A stretch of 64,000 nucleotides of DNA from Setoptus koraiensis. Its lineage: Eukaryota > Arthropoda. Positions 45,566 through 57,890 of the stretch are shown piece by piece (position 1 is the stretch's first letter; every line of letters begins with the position of its first letter). The stretch lies in NCBI GenBank assembly GCA_048013815.1, contig CM106586.1, positions 5,828,001 through 5,892,000 on the forward strand, given 5' to 3'. The position numbers were made by a program, and so were the translations under genes. The notes beneath the pieces were generated by a model. It saw only the letters and a program-made list of their open reading frames with translations. It was not told the DNA's origin and did not search any database.

Positions 45566-47392
45566 ATGGCAGACTTAACTAAATTCTTTATTTTCAATAT
45601 TTCCAGGGGTCAAATAGAAGGCCATGAGCGTGACAAGATCCTCTACCACTGGAACAAGGATGCTCCAAATTGCAAGGCTGATCTTAAAACACAAATACAG
45701 GATATTTGCCTATGTGATGCCAGTATTAACTTTTGCAAACAATTTGATCCTTCAGGAACTCAGCAGCAGATGATGCTCTTCAACAATTCCAAATTGATCA
45801 TGATAGAAGTTGAAAAAGATCACTGGTTCGGTGCCTCAGTTACTAGAATGACAGCAAAGGAGTCGCCCTCCGTAGCCACCGCCGCCGTCCATTCAACCTC
45901 TGGCTCTACCAACACGTCACTGGCCTCGTCCTCAGCAACGTTACAACCATCTACTACCACGCAACAACATAAGCTGACCCAATCAGCTGAAACTAGAAGA
46001 TTTGACACCAACCAAAACACAGATCTTCCGCGTTCTGCTAGTGCCTCTAGTCTTTCAAACAATAACCAGCAAGCTGATTCGCTAAGCGGGACAATTGATG
46101 CTGTTTGCGATACTCCAAAAAACTACGATCCAGACAAGCTAATGAGCGATCAGCAAAACATTGTTTCGGATGATTCAATTGTACCTAATGGAATCGTAGA
46201 GCAACTGTTAACGAACATCTACAAAAGATTTTGTCTTTTGAATGGTGCATTCTGTATGCTCAATGATTCTGTCGGCTACAGAGACCACGAAGAGAGCTTT
46301 TCAACGGCCAATGAAGAACCATTGAAGAAATTGCGCACAATTTGTGCTAGATATTTTGACCAAATTATGCCCGCAATCAAGCTACATACAATGGTGGCCA
46401 ATATTAATCTATTATACATGCACATACAATATCTCAATTTAGACTGTATAAGTCTGATGAAAGTCAACAGTTTTGTTAGTCAGATACTTTGTCTCAACTC
46501 AAGTGTCTTAACTCACTCTATGGTTGTGTTTAATAATCAACTCATATGGTCTACGTTGACATTGGATGATACCAGAGTATTGTATCACTATCTCATATCA
46601 ACTGTTATACGCCAGGCGCTTGACGAGGAATTGTCTGGCGACATCGACAAAGTGAGAAGAATCAGAAATGAGCAGAGAATTTATTTGTCGAACAATTCTT
46701 TGCAAAACAAAAAATCAGAGTCTGCGATAAAACATGAAGAACCAAATAGAGCGAACGATCATTCGCCGCCACTGATCATGCATTATATGACTATATTTCG
46801 TTCGAGCAATGACATGACATTATGTCTCGTACATAACAAATCTGATGCAAACCTCATGGATAAATGTGAAAGATTCCTGTTAGGCGATCCTAGGATTGGT
46901 ATTATCCCATTGGCCTCACTGGCTCAAATGGTAGGACAAATTTTTGTCAAGATGAATACTCGTTCAGGTCAGGGCAGATCCTTGAGTAACTTTTCTAGCA
47001 GTAATCCAAGTAGTTTATTAAATGGAGGAAGAGGGCATATAAATCTAGTGGACGACAGAAAGTATGCCTTCTTAGACCATTCAAATGCTTCGTACAAGTC
47101 CCCAATCGGACTTGATCCCAGAAAAACCATGGATGGCGATTCTATAATAAAAAATTTGAAATTCTCAAAACACGTTTTAGAATTTGAGATGGACGCTGCA
47201 CTCTTGGAAGTATCTTGCGATTGTTTTATACAAGAGATTCTTGGACGGACAACAAGTGATAATTGGCTAACTGCATCGAGAACTAGATCAAGAAAATTAT
47301 ACTCGATGCATCACAATAGAAATGCCAGTCTAGTCGAGGCCTATCAGAGTGCCACACTCATGAGAAAGCAATTCAGTGATATTTTATTTTAA
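45566..47392 (+). CDS. CCZ1: CCZ1, subunit of the MON1-CCZ1 Rab7 exchange factor
   Basis: Single-exon 608 aa protein (human 482 aa). MON1-CCZ1 activates Rab7 on late endosomes and autophagosomes. The N-terminal longin domain starts LTKFFIFNISRGQIEGHERD and contains KILYHWNKDAP and DHWFGASVTRM, which fits CCZ1. A Ser/Thr/Gln-rich insert of about 110 residues (about 95-205) explains the length. The second longin-type region has LYMHIQYLNLDC and FNNQLIWSTLTLDDTRVLYH. The C-terminal third holds PPLIMHYMTIFRSSNDMTLC and a tail ending in SATLMRKQFSDILF. The stop codon TAA (47390-47392) overlaps the stop of the convergent TMEM181 gene. Confidence 0.88.
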   Translation: MADLTKFFIFNISRGQIEGHERDKILYHWNKDAPNCKADLKTQIQDICLCDASINFCKQFDPSGTQQQMMLFNNSKLIMIEVEKDHWFGASVTRMTAKESPSVATAAVHSTSGSTNTSLASSSATLQPSTTTQQHKLTQSAETRRFDTNQNTDLPRSASASSLSNNNQQADSLSGTIDAVCDTPKNYDPDKLMSDQQNIVSDDSIVPNGIVEQLLTNIYKRFCLLNGAFCMLNDSVGYRDHEESFSTANEEPLKKLRTICARYFDQIMPAIKLHTMVANINLLYMHIQYLNLDCISLMKVNSFVSQILCLNSSVLTHSMVVFNNQLIWSTLTLDDTRVLYHYLISTVIRQALDEELSGDIDKVRRIRNEQRIYLSNNSLQNKKSESAIKHEEPNRANDHSPPLIMHYMTIFRSSNDMTLCLVHNKSDANLMDKCERFLLGDPRIGIIPLASLAQMVGQIFVKMNTRSGQGRSLSNFSSSNPSSLLNGGRGHINLVDDRKYAFLDHSNASYKSPIGLDPRKTMDGDSIIKNLKFSKHVLEFEMDAALLEVSCDCFIQEILGRTTSDNWLTASRTRSRKLYSMHHNRNASLVEAYQSATLMRKQFSDILF

Positions 47393-50176
47393 TTTGTAGC
47401 TTTAGTTACAGGAATTTGGTCGAATGTGTAAACAACTTCCTCCGCATCTATACTTCCCTCTTCTTCCTCCTCTTCAACTTCTTGGTCCTCTTCGTCAATA
47501 CGATCACAAAAATCCCGCTTAAATATGGAAAAAGACGAGTTGTCATCGGCCAAAGGCGTTTCTGCAATGATAACGATGAGGATCGAAATGAGGGAAAATA
47601 TAAAATCAGATAACGTTTGGACACATTACATGTATAGATCACCCAGATTGTGTGTTGATCAATGTTAGAAAAAATGGTGCTACTTACGAGGCAAGGACCT
47701 CTGGTGAGGGTAGTACAAATAGGCACAAATGATTAGATAGAGATTATTTGAGGAATGGTAACTAAGATGTGCTCCAGCCGATGAGATCTTGTAATTAATT
47801 GGGACGAAACGCAGTAACGGCGGATATTGAGGCCAGGCGCCCGATGCTATCACTTCTTCATCATTCAAATCCCAGCATTGGTTTAACCAAATTATTGAAC
47901 CATATACAAATAAGGTGAATGCGCAAAAGAAAGTTTGTATTTTCAGTCTCATATCCATGAAGGACATGGACCTCAGTTCGGCCATGGCCAACGATAATAG
48001 GTAAAACAGATAGCTCAAATAAAGGACGACTAACAAAAAGAAGAGTCCATTGGCAAGCTATATACGGGAGCCGTCACGTTACATAGAGTTTATAAATAAA
48101 GGTGGTTTTGTGTTCCAGAGTGTCACCATGTATAATTATAAAATGATTTGAAAGAAAAAAGCAGTGGTTTTGTTATTGATTCGAGTATTTAAGTTCGCAA
48201 GTATCTGAAACTGTTTGTTACAGTGCCTAATGAATGTTGTGTTGAAAAGTATAGAGTAGTAATATCATCTCGCAGAACATTGGTCTCTTTTCATTCATGA
48301 AAGTTATTACTATTATCGGACAGGTGATGCCCGTTCACATAAGCACACATAAACAACTATAGACCGAATGTGTGGAAAAGGAAGTAAATATTTATCTTGT
48401 GTCTAGAATTAATTTAGACTGAAAGTTGTTCACCGATGACTAGAGACTGCACCAGTCACTCACCTGCAATGGCCTAGATTCGTAGTACAGTTGCGCGGAG
48501 TCGCTGTTTGGCTCTACCGATTGCTTGTAAATTGACCATATGGAACCATATAGTATTATTGACCATAATAAACAAACAAGCGATACTTTTGGCAAATAGA
48601 ATGTGATAATATCACGATTTGTCTGGCGAATGCCATGAAAGAAGCACAACCAATATAGCGCCAGCGATGCCGAAAAAATTCCATCGAACACATAGTCGAG
48701 AATTTTGGGCGCCAAAGAATCGGAGATGAGTCTCATGGGGAATAGTGGATCTAACGAAAGAAAGGTGATTGGTCAATTGGTTCAAGTTGTTGTTAGTTAG
48801 ATAGTTATTTGGGTCAAGTGATCTAGATCTAGATAGTTTGTTGTGTGAGCTGGTGAAATTTGCAACTTACTGTCACTAACTATAAGCATCATGAGCAACA
48901 GAGTTGTCCAGCGTTGTTCGAGTGACCAATCGCGAAAGGGATATTTGTATAAGCTATTGACAAAGAGATAAGTAGTGACCACGGAGAATAGCAATAGTAT
49001 AAATCTAAACCAGATTATCATGATGGTAAAGGAAGTGTTGATACTTTGCAACGTAAATGTTATCTCTTCCAAATGAACACTCTGTTGTTGGCTGATTGTT
49101 AAAAATCTCTCTATTGTTTCATTATTGAATTGTATGTTGAACTTGTAATTGGCATACTGTAATCCTGTCAAGTGTACTATCTCAAATGGACGACAGTCTA
49201 TTGTTGATTCTTCTGTATTACTGCTCGACACAATGTTGGTACAGGAGAGCTGCTTTAATAGAGAATTATTTTTAGATGTGGCTGCCGGATATTGCTGTTG
49301 TTGGTCGGCCTCTCTGTTGGATGTTGACTGCTTAATTTGGCTCGAGTTGTTTGCAGTTTGTTTTATTCTTTCATCTTGCAACTTTTTGTTTGACACTAAA
49401 GAAATATCAAGGTTGTTCACGGAATCAATTGAGCTCATTTGTGACGACGATTGGTCAGTATTATCAAATATCTCGACATTTAGATATAGGCTCAATGGTA
49501 AGTTGATTAGAAAATTGTCGTTGTTGTTGCTGTTTTCATTTTGAAATTCAATCCGATCCATGTTGTTCGATGATTTTAGCTTGTCGTTGGCCAGCTCTTC
49601 GTTGTTCTTTGCTACTCGCACGAGATGTTCACTATAGTTAGAGTCACCTGCTAAAAGTTGCTGTTGGACTGATGCGACTGCTTGGACTGCACTAGATTTA
49701 AATCGTTTTCTGGAATAAAACACCGGCCTGCCAGTGCCCAAAAGATCCCACAGACCATAGTCGTCGTCGTCGGCAGCCAGCTCAAAGGGCGATTTTAGAC
49801 TTGTTCCATTGACTAGATGGAATTTCATCCACAGATTCAATTGTTGACAATACGACGACACCAATGGCGTTATAATGATGTACTTTTCACTAAGCAATTG
49901 TCTTGCATTTATCAGCGTCACTTGGGCCCCATTTTGATCCGGTGCATACTGAACGGTCGACTGTTGTTGTTGTTGTTGTTGCTGCTGTTGTTGCTGCTGC
50001 TGTTGCTGTTGTTGTAGCATTTGTGTTGCTCTCACCGAGTCCAGTCTGACCGAATTCGGGCCGGCCAAACCGATGAAGAGACACAGGACAAAGAGGCTGA
50101 CAAAAGTGACCAAAGTGAGCAGAATCTCACTCTTTTGCATCACATACATGTGCATATGAAGCGATCTGGGCGACAA
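47389..50176 (-). CDS. TMEM181: TMEM181, Wntless-like multi-pass membrane protein
   Basis: Four exons, 50176-48871, 48750-48464, 48057-47688 and 47561-47389, with agreeing phases, give about 711 aa (human about 612). TMEM181 is a GPCR-like protein distantly related to Wntless, described as a host factor for cytolethal distending toxin. A membrane anchor near the start (LLTLVTFVSLFVLCLFIGLA) is followed by a long lumenal domain with a 19-residue Gln run. The transmembrane core matches human: IIWFRFILLLFSVVTTYLFV, YKYPFRDWSLEQRWTTLLL, ALYWLCFFHGIRQ, FYLPKVSLVCLLWS, MAELRSMSFMDMRLKIQTFF and SSNNLYLIICAYLYYP. The last exon is acidic (IDEEDQEVEEEEEGS), as in vertebrates. Intron lengths are 120, 406 and 126 bp. 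Confidence 0.93.
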
Positions 50177-51300
50177 GCAACGATGATTGTTTGTTATTCT
50201 CCTGACTATTTCGATTAGTTAATGCGACAGTTTTAATTAATAATTCAAATGAATCATGCTACTCACCTTTCGCATCTGTCGTGATGATAAGCGGGCGCTA
50301 GATACTTTGAGCAACAGTTCTTGAACAAGCCATTGATTTTGTATTTAAAGGAATAAATGCGTTTCATTAGCGTTGCCATCATTATTGTCTCGTTAGTTGT
50401 GGTGGACATTGGTGGTGAGTTGCTGTTCGCTTCTAGCTACTGGTTTGTGTTGATTTATAATATATTAACATAGGAATAGTGCTGAGTGTTGTATATTGAG
50501 TGTTGTAAATGAATTGTATATTGTTGAATTGTCAGTCGCTTCTGTTGATCTATTATCTTGTTATTCTTATCAATGGATTGCAAAACGAGCCCATGAGCAG
50601 ATGAGGCGGACTACATGATGACGATGATGACGTTTGTGGGTATGCAAAAAAGAGAAGTGAAAAATGAATCTTATCGCGGTCGGTTATTGTTGTCTGATGT
50701 GTTTATCGTGTGCTGTTGGGCAATTGTGCCATTGACGTTACGGCGCTTCGAAATGGATGAATATGGACATGAGAATTGGCAAAAATTGATTTGTTTGTGT
50801 GTTTGGTTCATTTGTTTCAGCTGGGCGCGGATAAGAGTCTAGTGAGAACTGGAAAGAATTGGAAAGGTTGCGTAATGCGTACAAATATTTGTATGTTTGT
50901 TCAATGGCGTTGCGCGTGTCGCAATTGTGTGTCGACGTGCTCAATGGCACGTTTCGCGATGGCTCCAGTCTAACATTTGCGATTGCAAGTGAGGAAGTGA
51001 GTGAGCCGGCGAGCTGTATTAGTGGCGCCGGTGGTAATATGTTATAATGGGTACTCCTCTATCGCTATTGTTGTTAGCGGTCTCGTTTATTTATTCCAGG
51101 TGAATAAATTTCTATCGGTGTGTGCGTGTATGTGTGCGCGTGCAACAAACACACACACGCACGCACACTCACACTGGCTGTTTAGTAGTGTAGTAGTGTA
51201 GTGTAGGCTGGTGTAGGCAGTGCCTATAGTGACTACTTATTTTTTCATTACATAACATCCATTGGGACCTAGTCGTCTTGGCACGCTGTGCACATGCGCG
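50177..51300. other. Upstream flank of TMEM181
   Basis: Contains the presumed TMEM181 promoter. G+C content rises along this stretch; CA/CG-rich simple repeats lie at 51138-51176 and a GTAGT-rich run at 51184-51215. No gene is supported. Confidence 0.45.
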
Positions 51301-51411
51301 TGCGCCTAACATTTTCTGTTATGTAATGTGGGGGTTATGTAATGATTTGTATGGGATTTGTTGTTACTATATTTGTTGCTATTATTAGGTAACAGTGAAT
51401 GCAGTTTTGCA

Positions 51412-51433
51412 TACGACACGACACGACACGACA
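51412..51433. repeat. ACGAC pentanucleotide run
   Basis: Four to five exact copies of the 5 bp unit ACGAC, flanked by unique sequence. Confidence 0.85.
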
Positions 51434-52510
51434 CAGTCAGTAGGTCAATGAGTCGGCCTGGCAGCTCTGAAAGGGCAATTAAATAGCAATTGTTGTGGCG
51501 GCAGCGGGCAATAAACGGCGACATTGAATTGTTCATCGGTTATTAGAGCAGCCGGTGGCCAATTGAGGCGCTCAGGTGAGTCACACAATGTCACGAACAG
51601 CCAATTTGACTTTGTTGGCCGGCCGACTGTCGGAATTTGCAAGCATTTGTGCATGTCTCCCACAACTTGGCAGTCACAACTTGGGAGTCACAGTTGTGCG
51701 GCACGGAATGCGTATTACGCAACAACACTCAAGATGTTGCCACTAAAGGTCAACAACAGCCACGACAACGGCGACATCTGTGACAGTAACAGCAACAACG
51801 ACAACGGCAACCAGCGACCGCGAGCCAGAAATACATTCGCGTGCTGCATATGCCGCCACTTGATAACCCGCAGCCGGCGAGCCGCGGGCTGATAATGATG
51901 ATAATAGCCGCGCTGAAAACAGCCGAGCCTGTCCAGCGTTGCGCAACTTTGCCCGACCGCCCGACGTCTGGCCGTGTCCGGCCAAGTTGGCCGGTTTCGG
52001 GTGACTCGGGCCGTTGGCGTGCCCTTGCGGGTGCCGCTGTCGTTGCCGTTGTGGGTGTCGTTGTCGGTGTCGCCGTTGTTGCCACCGGTGCCGCTGATGC
52101 CGGCGGGCTAAATCGGTCTAGCCCGTGCGTGAAGCTGCGTGTGTTTTATATATAACGTGTACCTATATATTTATTGGGCCGCCTAAATCTCTCCTTGACC
52201 TTTATCTGTTTGGGCGCGCTGTTGTGCCGCTGTCACTTGTAAGTTGCAAAACAACAAAAACAAATGTTTGTTTGTTTGAAATATCTCGCCAGGGTGATGC
52301 GAGTGTCGGCTGTGCGGCTACACGGCGCAATGTTGTTGGCGCACTTGTAATTCGTTATGTAAGCCAACATACATATACACGTATAATACTAATGCTAATA
52401 GCACACATGCTGGGGCCATCTTAACTTGATTAAATTTGAAGGTTGTGCACTGGCTGGCCTATTTTATTGGCCGTCGTGGCTCACGCAGAATGGGCCTACG
52501 CACCGCCGGC

Positions 52511-52596
52511 AAGAAGCGTTCGCCGGGGAGAAGCGTTCGCCGGGGAGAAGCGTTCGCCGGGGAGAAGCGTTCGCCGACAAGAAGCGTTCGCCAAGG
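52511..52596. repeat. 17 bp minisatellite
   Basis: Five copies of AGAAGCGTTCGCCGGGG; the first three are near identical and the last two vary at their ends. Because 17 is not a multiple of three, the array gives similar 17-residue repeats in all three frames, which creates long spurious open frames. Confidence 0.9.
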
Positions 52597-53116
52597 AGAA
52601 GAAACGAACACGGCTGGCTTTGTGGTGCACGTTGCGATGTTTTAATATATGTATGGTCGAGTGGGCCCGCTCTGGCGGACTCATTAGCCCGTATTTCTCT
52701 CCCTCTCCCTCAAGCTCACACTCCCTCGAACTTGTTCTGGGCTGTCACTCGCGCAACGCCACACCAACGCTGCTGCACCAGACTACGGGTCGCGTCGGGC
52801 CCCCGAGCTCGGCCAACCTGTTTAGTCTAATTTCTCGGCTGGCGCCCGCTTATTCGGTTTGCCCAATTACCCGCCGCTCATGCCTAATCGGCTTGTCGTG
52901 TCCCGTTGTGCGGCCGGCGCCCAGTCGACAGACCCGACCGCCTCAACTCGCGCAGCTGTCGGCATTAGCTGGTGCCCGCTCGTGGGCGTCAGCCATCCGA
53001 TTCAGCCATTCAAATCACACACACACACACCTCGGGTTGCCGCGTGCAGGGCTCATTTTCACCGCTGCTCACTCCATTCTGTTGTTGTTTGTACTCTGTC
53101 ACTTGTCGCGACTTGC

Positions 53117-53205
53117 TGCTGGTCAGTTGGCCGCCGATGCGACTGGCCGCTGGTCAGTTGGCCGGCGACTGGCCGCTGGTCAGTTGGCCGGCGACAATCG
53201 GCCGC
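53117..53205. repeat. 26 bp minisatellite
   Basis: Three copies of a unit beginning CTGGTCAGTTGGCCGGCGAC and ending TGGCCG; the first copy has a small insertion. Confidence 0.88.
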
Positions 53206-53376
53206 AGTGGACAATCTGTTATCGTGCGCTTGTTTGGTCGGGCCCGGCTCGTCTTGATAGATTGATTTAGAGTCGCGCACTTGAGTGCCACTCCGGCGCG
53301 GTCAGCTCGTGCTCGCTCGCTCACACACTCGCGCCGATCTCTGAATAAATTTGTATAATTCAAGGGGCCAGCAGAT

Positions 53377-53406
53377 GCGAATTTGATTGAGCCTAATCAA
53401 ATTCGC
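53377..53406. repeat. Perfect 12 bp inverted repeat with 6 bp loop
   Basis: GCGAATTTGATT and AATCAAATTCGC flank GAGCCT. A further CAGAT/CATCTG pair lies outside with a short bulge. It is an AT-core palindrome in GC-rich surroundings. It could be a protein-binding dyad (the halves contain homeodomain-like TGATT) or a short RNA stem. Confidence 0.85.
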
Positions 53407-53535
53407 CATTCATCTGTTCGCCTGGGCCAGACAAGGGCAGCGTCTGTTTGGTTCGTTAGTGGACAACAATCGTCTGCACTCTCGCGCTAATTTGGCTTGA
53501 CCCGGCGCTCAATCATGCGGCCGGCCAACGAGCCG

Positions 53536-53635
53536 ACGGGCCGACCAGCGCCGAGCGACGGGCCGACCAGCACCGAGTGGCGGGCCGACCAGCACCGAGT
53601 GGCGGGCCGACCAGCACCGAGTGGCGGGCTGAGTA
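53536..53635. repeat. 22 bp minisatellite
   Basis: Four copies of CGGGCCGACCAGCACCGAGT plus GG, the last three virtually identical, followed by a partial fifth. Confidence 0.9.
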
Positions 53636-53907
53636 AGGGGCCAAGTAGCGGGCCAGCTGCTGTTATTGGCAACAAGCCGCAACAACAGACGGCCAGTTGA
53701 TTTGGCGGCCGGCCCGAGCAGCGCCGCTACCCGATGAGCTATTACCTGGCGAACAAGCATGATGATGCAATAACTAATAGGTGGCGACGCACATTCAAAG
53801 TAGCCCAAAGTAGCGCTGCCACCGGACTAATATACAGATATAACAGTTATATATATCGGCTTTTTGTGTCACTGTTGTTATCACTTGCAGTTGTGCAATA
53901 ATAATGT

Positions 53908-53975
53908 AACACACACACACACACACACACACACGGGCTATCAACATGAGTGGTAATTGTATTGTCGTGATAATC

Positions 53976-54006
<31 letters not shown>
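53908..54006. repeat. CA microsatellite followed by an AAC microsatellite
   Basis: A CA run of about 13 units near 53908-53935 and an AAC run of about 11 units near 53970-54006. Confidence 0.9.
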
Positions 54007-54199
54007 CCGATCCACATAAACAGCCAAACAAAACAACAAAAAACGGTTGTTCGTGCGGACCTGGGGATGAGCTCGCCCGCGAGACTGGCGCCGATTAAGC
54101 CAGCCCATTGATAGAAACCGGGCCCCTGAGCTGCATTAGCGAGAATAGCCCCAAATGGGGTTATTGTGCACTGCGACCCACTAAACGGGCATTGCAGTG

Positions 54200-54203
54200 C
54201 CGT

Positions 54204-54265
<62 letters not shown>

Positions 54266-54290
54266 CTGTTGTTGCCGCTGTTGCTGTTGG
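54200..54290. repeat. GTT/GCT trinucleotide tract
   Basis: About 30 GTT and GCT triplets in a regular alternation. On the minus strand it reads CAA/CAG. Frames crossing it show poly-Leu, poly-Cys or poly-Gln and do not indicate a gene. Confidence 0.9.
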
Positions 54291-55133
54291 AGTGGCGAGC
54301 CGTGTTGTTGCAAACTAGTGCAAATAATGCAACTACTTGCAGCGCCTCAACAACCAAACAAATAACATATCGTCGTCTCATCTATTTGTGCACAGTTTGT
54401 TGTTACGCCATTAATGCGCCACCATGGCGATTGTTGTTATTATTGTTGTTGTTTGTGCCCCCTCTCTGTGCGCCTCTCGTTTACACACACGTAGAAAAGT
54501 TGCCACTTGGGGCCCCCAAAAGGATGATCGGATTAGAGGGAGCCACTGGCAGCCAGTCACAACCGAGCAACGTGTTTGGCTAGTCATGTGGGCGCCAATG
54601 TTTATCACTCAAGGCTAGCTTGCCAACTGACAGCATAACATGACGCCAAACAAATGAGATGAAGCGAACCTGGCGGCCAGAGTCTGCAATCATTTAATTA
54701 GTGGCGATAATAGTTGCAAATGCAATAGTGTCTCACTCTCAATAGTTCAGACTCTCAAGGGCTCTGGCCAACGTGTTTGTGTGAGGCTGGCTGGCTGGTC
54801 ATCAACGGACACACGGACAGTTTTATCCGTATGCTGGCGTTTAGTCGGCAAACAATAGTCGCCATACACGACGGTACATATATGGTTATATATAGCCACA
54901 TACATACTATAGCTCGGTGGCGATATATGGCGATTTGCGGTCAAATTTAGTCAAATTTATTGGCGCCAATGGACGGGAGGGGCCGGCACAGTTACAAGCA
55001 CAATCGCTTATATGTGGCCATGTATCACCTGCTTATTTGGTTCTAACAAGCAGTAAATAGTAAGTAGTCTATTTTGGACCGGATCCGGCCCGTTGTTTCG
55101 GGTGCTCTTGACCGGATTTAACTGTCCGGCCGT

Positions 55134-55195
55134 CCAACTGACCAACCGCCCAACCGCCCAACCGCCCAACTGACCAACTGACCAAGCGGCTGTTT
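55134..55195. repeat. 8 bp repeat array
   Basis: Repeats of CCAACCGC and the variant CCAACTGA, about seven units. Confidence 0.8.
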
Positions 55196-55954
55196 AACTG
55201 TGACTGGCCGACTGTTTAACAGACTGACCATTTGATTGGTCAACTGGCAAGTTGCAACTTATTACAGCCGGCTGCACGGCAATCATCGATGGCCCTGATT
55301 GAGCGCCGGCCGGGCCGACGCAGCCATGCTAATGGCGCTTATGTAATAGTAGTTCAGCTAATAACATGGTGTTTGCTTGATTACATAAGCAACTGTTACA
55401 ATAACGCCGCTCTAACAGATTGCGCAGGCAGCGCCGGTGCCGGCAAGCGAGTTGCCCAGCCAGTGTGAGCAAGACAACTTAGCCATAATGAGATGCGCTG
55501 CCGCTGCTCACTTTGGCATTAGCGAGTTGGCATTGAAATGGCCACTTTCACCTGGCCACTGGCCACTAAAAGTGGGCCCCACAAACACGTCCCGCGCGTG
55601 CACAGGTACACACAGGTATGCACGGGTCATTACTGTATGCCGAGGTATGCCGCGGTGCTGTATGTGTGGTATTGCTGTATATGGTGGTATGGGCTGGTAT
55701 TCAAACGCTGCAAGGACGACTGGCGGCCGTAAATAGACTTTTTTCACAATGTGATGGGCGCACCTAATGACACCCACACGATGTTTGATTGGGCACGTTA
55801 CATTGTGCGGTGCGCCGTGAGCGCAATATCCGACGCCGAGCGACTTCTTCGGGCTTCGGAGAAGGCGAGTCGCCGATAAGAGGCAATTCGCTGATTTGTG
55901 CGCGATTCGCTGATTTGGGTGCCAATTGCGACCGGCTCACTGGCTGGCTGAACG

Positions 55955-55992
55955 GCTGGCGGCGGATCGGCTGAGCGGCTGAGCGGCTGAAT
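55955..55992. repeat. CGGCTGAG 8 bp repeat
   Basis: Three to four units of CGGCTGAG, with variant neighbours (CTGGCTGAA) on both sides. Confidence 0.75.
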
Positions 55993-56454
55993 GGCTGGCC
56001 CCCGACTGGCTGGCCATTCAGCCAGACGCACTGGCAGCTGCGATTATTTAGTGTGAGTGGCTGCGAGTTCAAATTATTTATATATGTTTACCGGCGCAAA
56101 TTATGTGCCCTTTATCCGTCTGTCTGGCCCCTCGTGGCCACCGCAACCGGCCAGCCCGACCGTGCAAATCTCTCGCTGTTTGCAGCATGGCCAGGCGCAC
56201 GGCTTAGCGTGAAAGGTTTGCCGAGATTTACTCGCCATTATCGACTAAATCTGTCGAGTCCGCCCGCTCTGTTGAGCCGCCGGCCCCAACATGAGAGAGT
56301 CTTAGCAGCCGCAGGGAGCGCAGCCAGTCAGCCAAGCAGAAATTGGCGAGCTCAATTGTGCTGTCGTAATCTCTTTGGCTGGCAGCGCTTTGCTTGGCGC
56401 AAACACACGCCAACCAAATTACCTGGCGCGCGGATGGGCCCGTCGCGAGCCCCA

Positions 56455-56510
56455 TTCGGGCCTCAGTCGAGCCGCGTTCGGGCCTCAGTGGAGCCGCGTT
56501 CGAGCCGCAC
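56455..56510. repeat. Two-copy repeat of about 24 bp
   Basis: Two copies of TTCGGGCCTCAGTGGAGCCG plus CG, differing at one position, and a third degenerate part. Confidence 0.75.
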
Positions 56511-56848
56511 ATTGGGCTCTCCAGTCTCGAGAGCTCAATATGCGCCGGCGGCCCCACTTGCCGGAATATCGCCAGCAGCGGCAGTGCCGGCATCAGCGAC
56601 AGCAACGGCACCAGCGACCGCCACGGCGCCACCGACATCTCCAAAAGCAATATAGCGCGGGCTGGCCGCCAACAGCTGATGCTTGGCGTGGGCGGCCGCC
56701 AAGAGTCGGCCATTGTCGGATTGCGCGGCGGATTGTGTCGCGGCCCGTGAGAGCAACCCTGAAATAAGCGCCGGTGGCTTTTCTGCTCGCTTCGATTTTT
56801 GCTCGTGCAAGCGCATTTTGGGCACCAGTCACGCTGGGGGCCCGGCGC

Positions 56849-56897
56849 ACTCAAACTGAACTCAAACTGAACTCAAACTGAACTCAATCTGAACGAC
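56849..56897. repeat. 11 bp minisatellite
   Basis: About four copies of CTCAAACTGAA, followed by related degenerate units up to about 56925. Confidence 0.85.
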
Positions 56898-57854
56898 GCA
56901 AACTGAGCGACTCAAAACTGAATGGATTATCGCTGTTGTGCCAGCGCTAGCTTAGTTGTGTTACAAAATAATAACAAGCAATAACCATCGACGAGCCACA
57001 ATAGTCTGGCATGGTTATAGCAGCCAAAACCTAGATAATAAAGAAATTCTGGCAAGCGAGCGCTCAGATTGATAGAGTTGTAGTATTGTAGTGGCGCTGC
57101 CACAATGGCACATCCTCCAATGGCCAAAAGAATAACATAACGTATTAATAGAGAAAGAAGTGACTGGCATACTCATGAGCGGCGCCATGACGAGCAATCA
57201 TGTGACATCTTTGGGGCCCCTGTGTTGGCCCAATGCCGTCACTGCCATTCATCGTGTGAGCGTGATGCTGCCTACCTGGCCAGTTATTTATCATTTGTGT
57301 CGAGCCCAGCCAAAGCGTTTACGCACCGACCAGACCATTGTTGTCGCTGCTTCTGTCAGACGAGCCGTTACATTTTCGCTCCAAAGTGAAAGTGAAAGTG
57401 AATGCGAAAACGAAAACGAAAATGAAATTTCTCTCAAATGAGGTGAAAAGGGCCAACTGGCAACTCTTTTCTATAAATTTATTTCTCTCCCTTTGCCCCC
57501 ATGTCATGTCTGTGTGTACGTCTGAATTAAACCTATCTGCATTGATATACCTCTGTTTGATATCGCTCTCGCATCGCGCACACTATTTTTGTAAACAGAT
57601 ATTTTGTGAGGATAAATTCCCTTGAATTGGCCAGCCAGAATTGCAAAGGTTGCCGGCGCTTGTAACGGCTGATACTATTATGCAACAACACGCCGATATT
57701 AGTATGCCGCTGCCATACTGCAGATAATGGCCGTTGTGCTGGCAATCGTGCCATACTGCGGGCCCCATCGAGGGCACAGATATTTGAATTGATATTTGCA
57801 CCAGCAGCAGCAGCAGCATCTGTCTATATATTTGTCTATGAGGCTCATAGTACG

Positions 57855-57890
57855 CATAGTGAGCTCATAGTGAGCTCATAGTGAGCAATC
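57855..57890. repeat. 11 bp minisatellite
   Basis: Three copies of AGCTCATAGTG; the unit is unrelated to the other 11 bp repeat 1 kb away. Confidence 0.8.

Noticed and set aside
52426-53270. Overlapping plus-strand open frames of up to 275 codons
   Set aside because: They arise from the 17 bp and 26 bp minisatellites and the low stop frequency of GC-rich DNA. All three frames are open, translations are repetitive, and no family motif appears.
54108-54583. Poly-Cys and poly-Leu frames
   Set aside because: They are translations of the GTT/GCT triplet tract without surrounding coding features.
56053-56854. Two 200-codon frames on opposite strands plus several others
   Set aside because: Base composition explains them: both strands and several frames are open over the same stretch, with no conserved motif.
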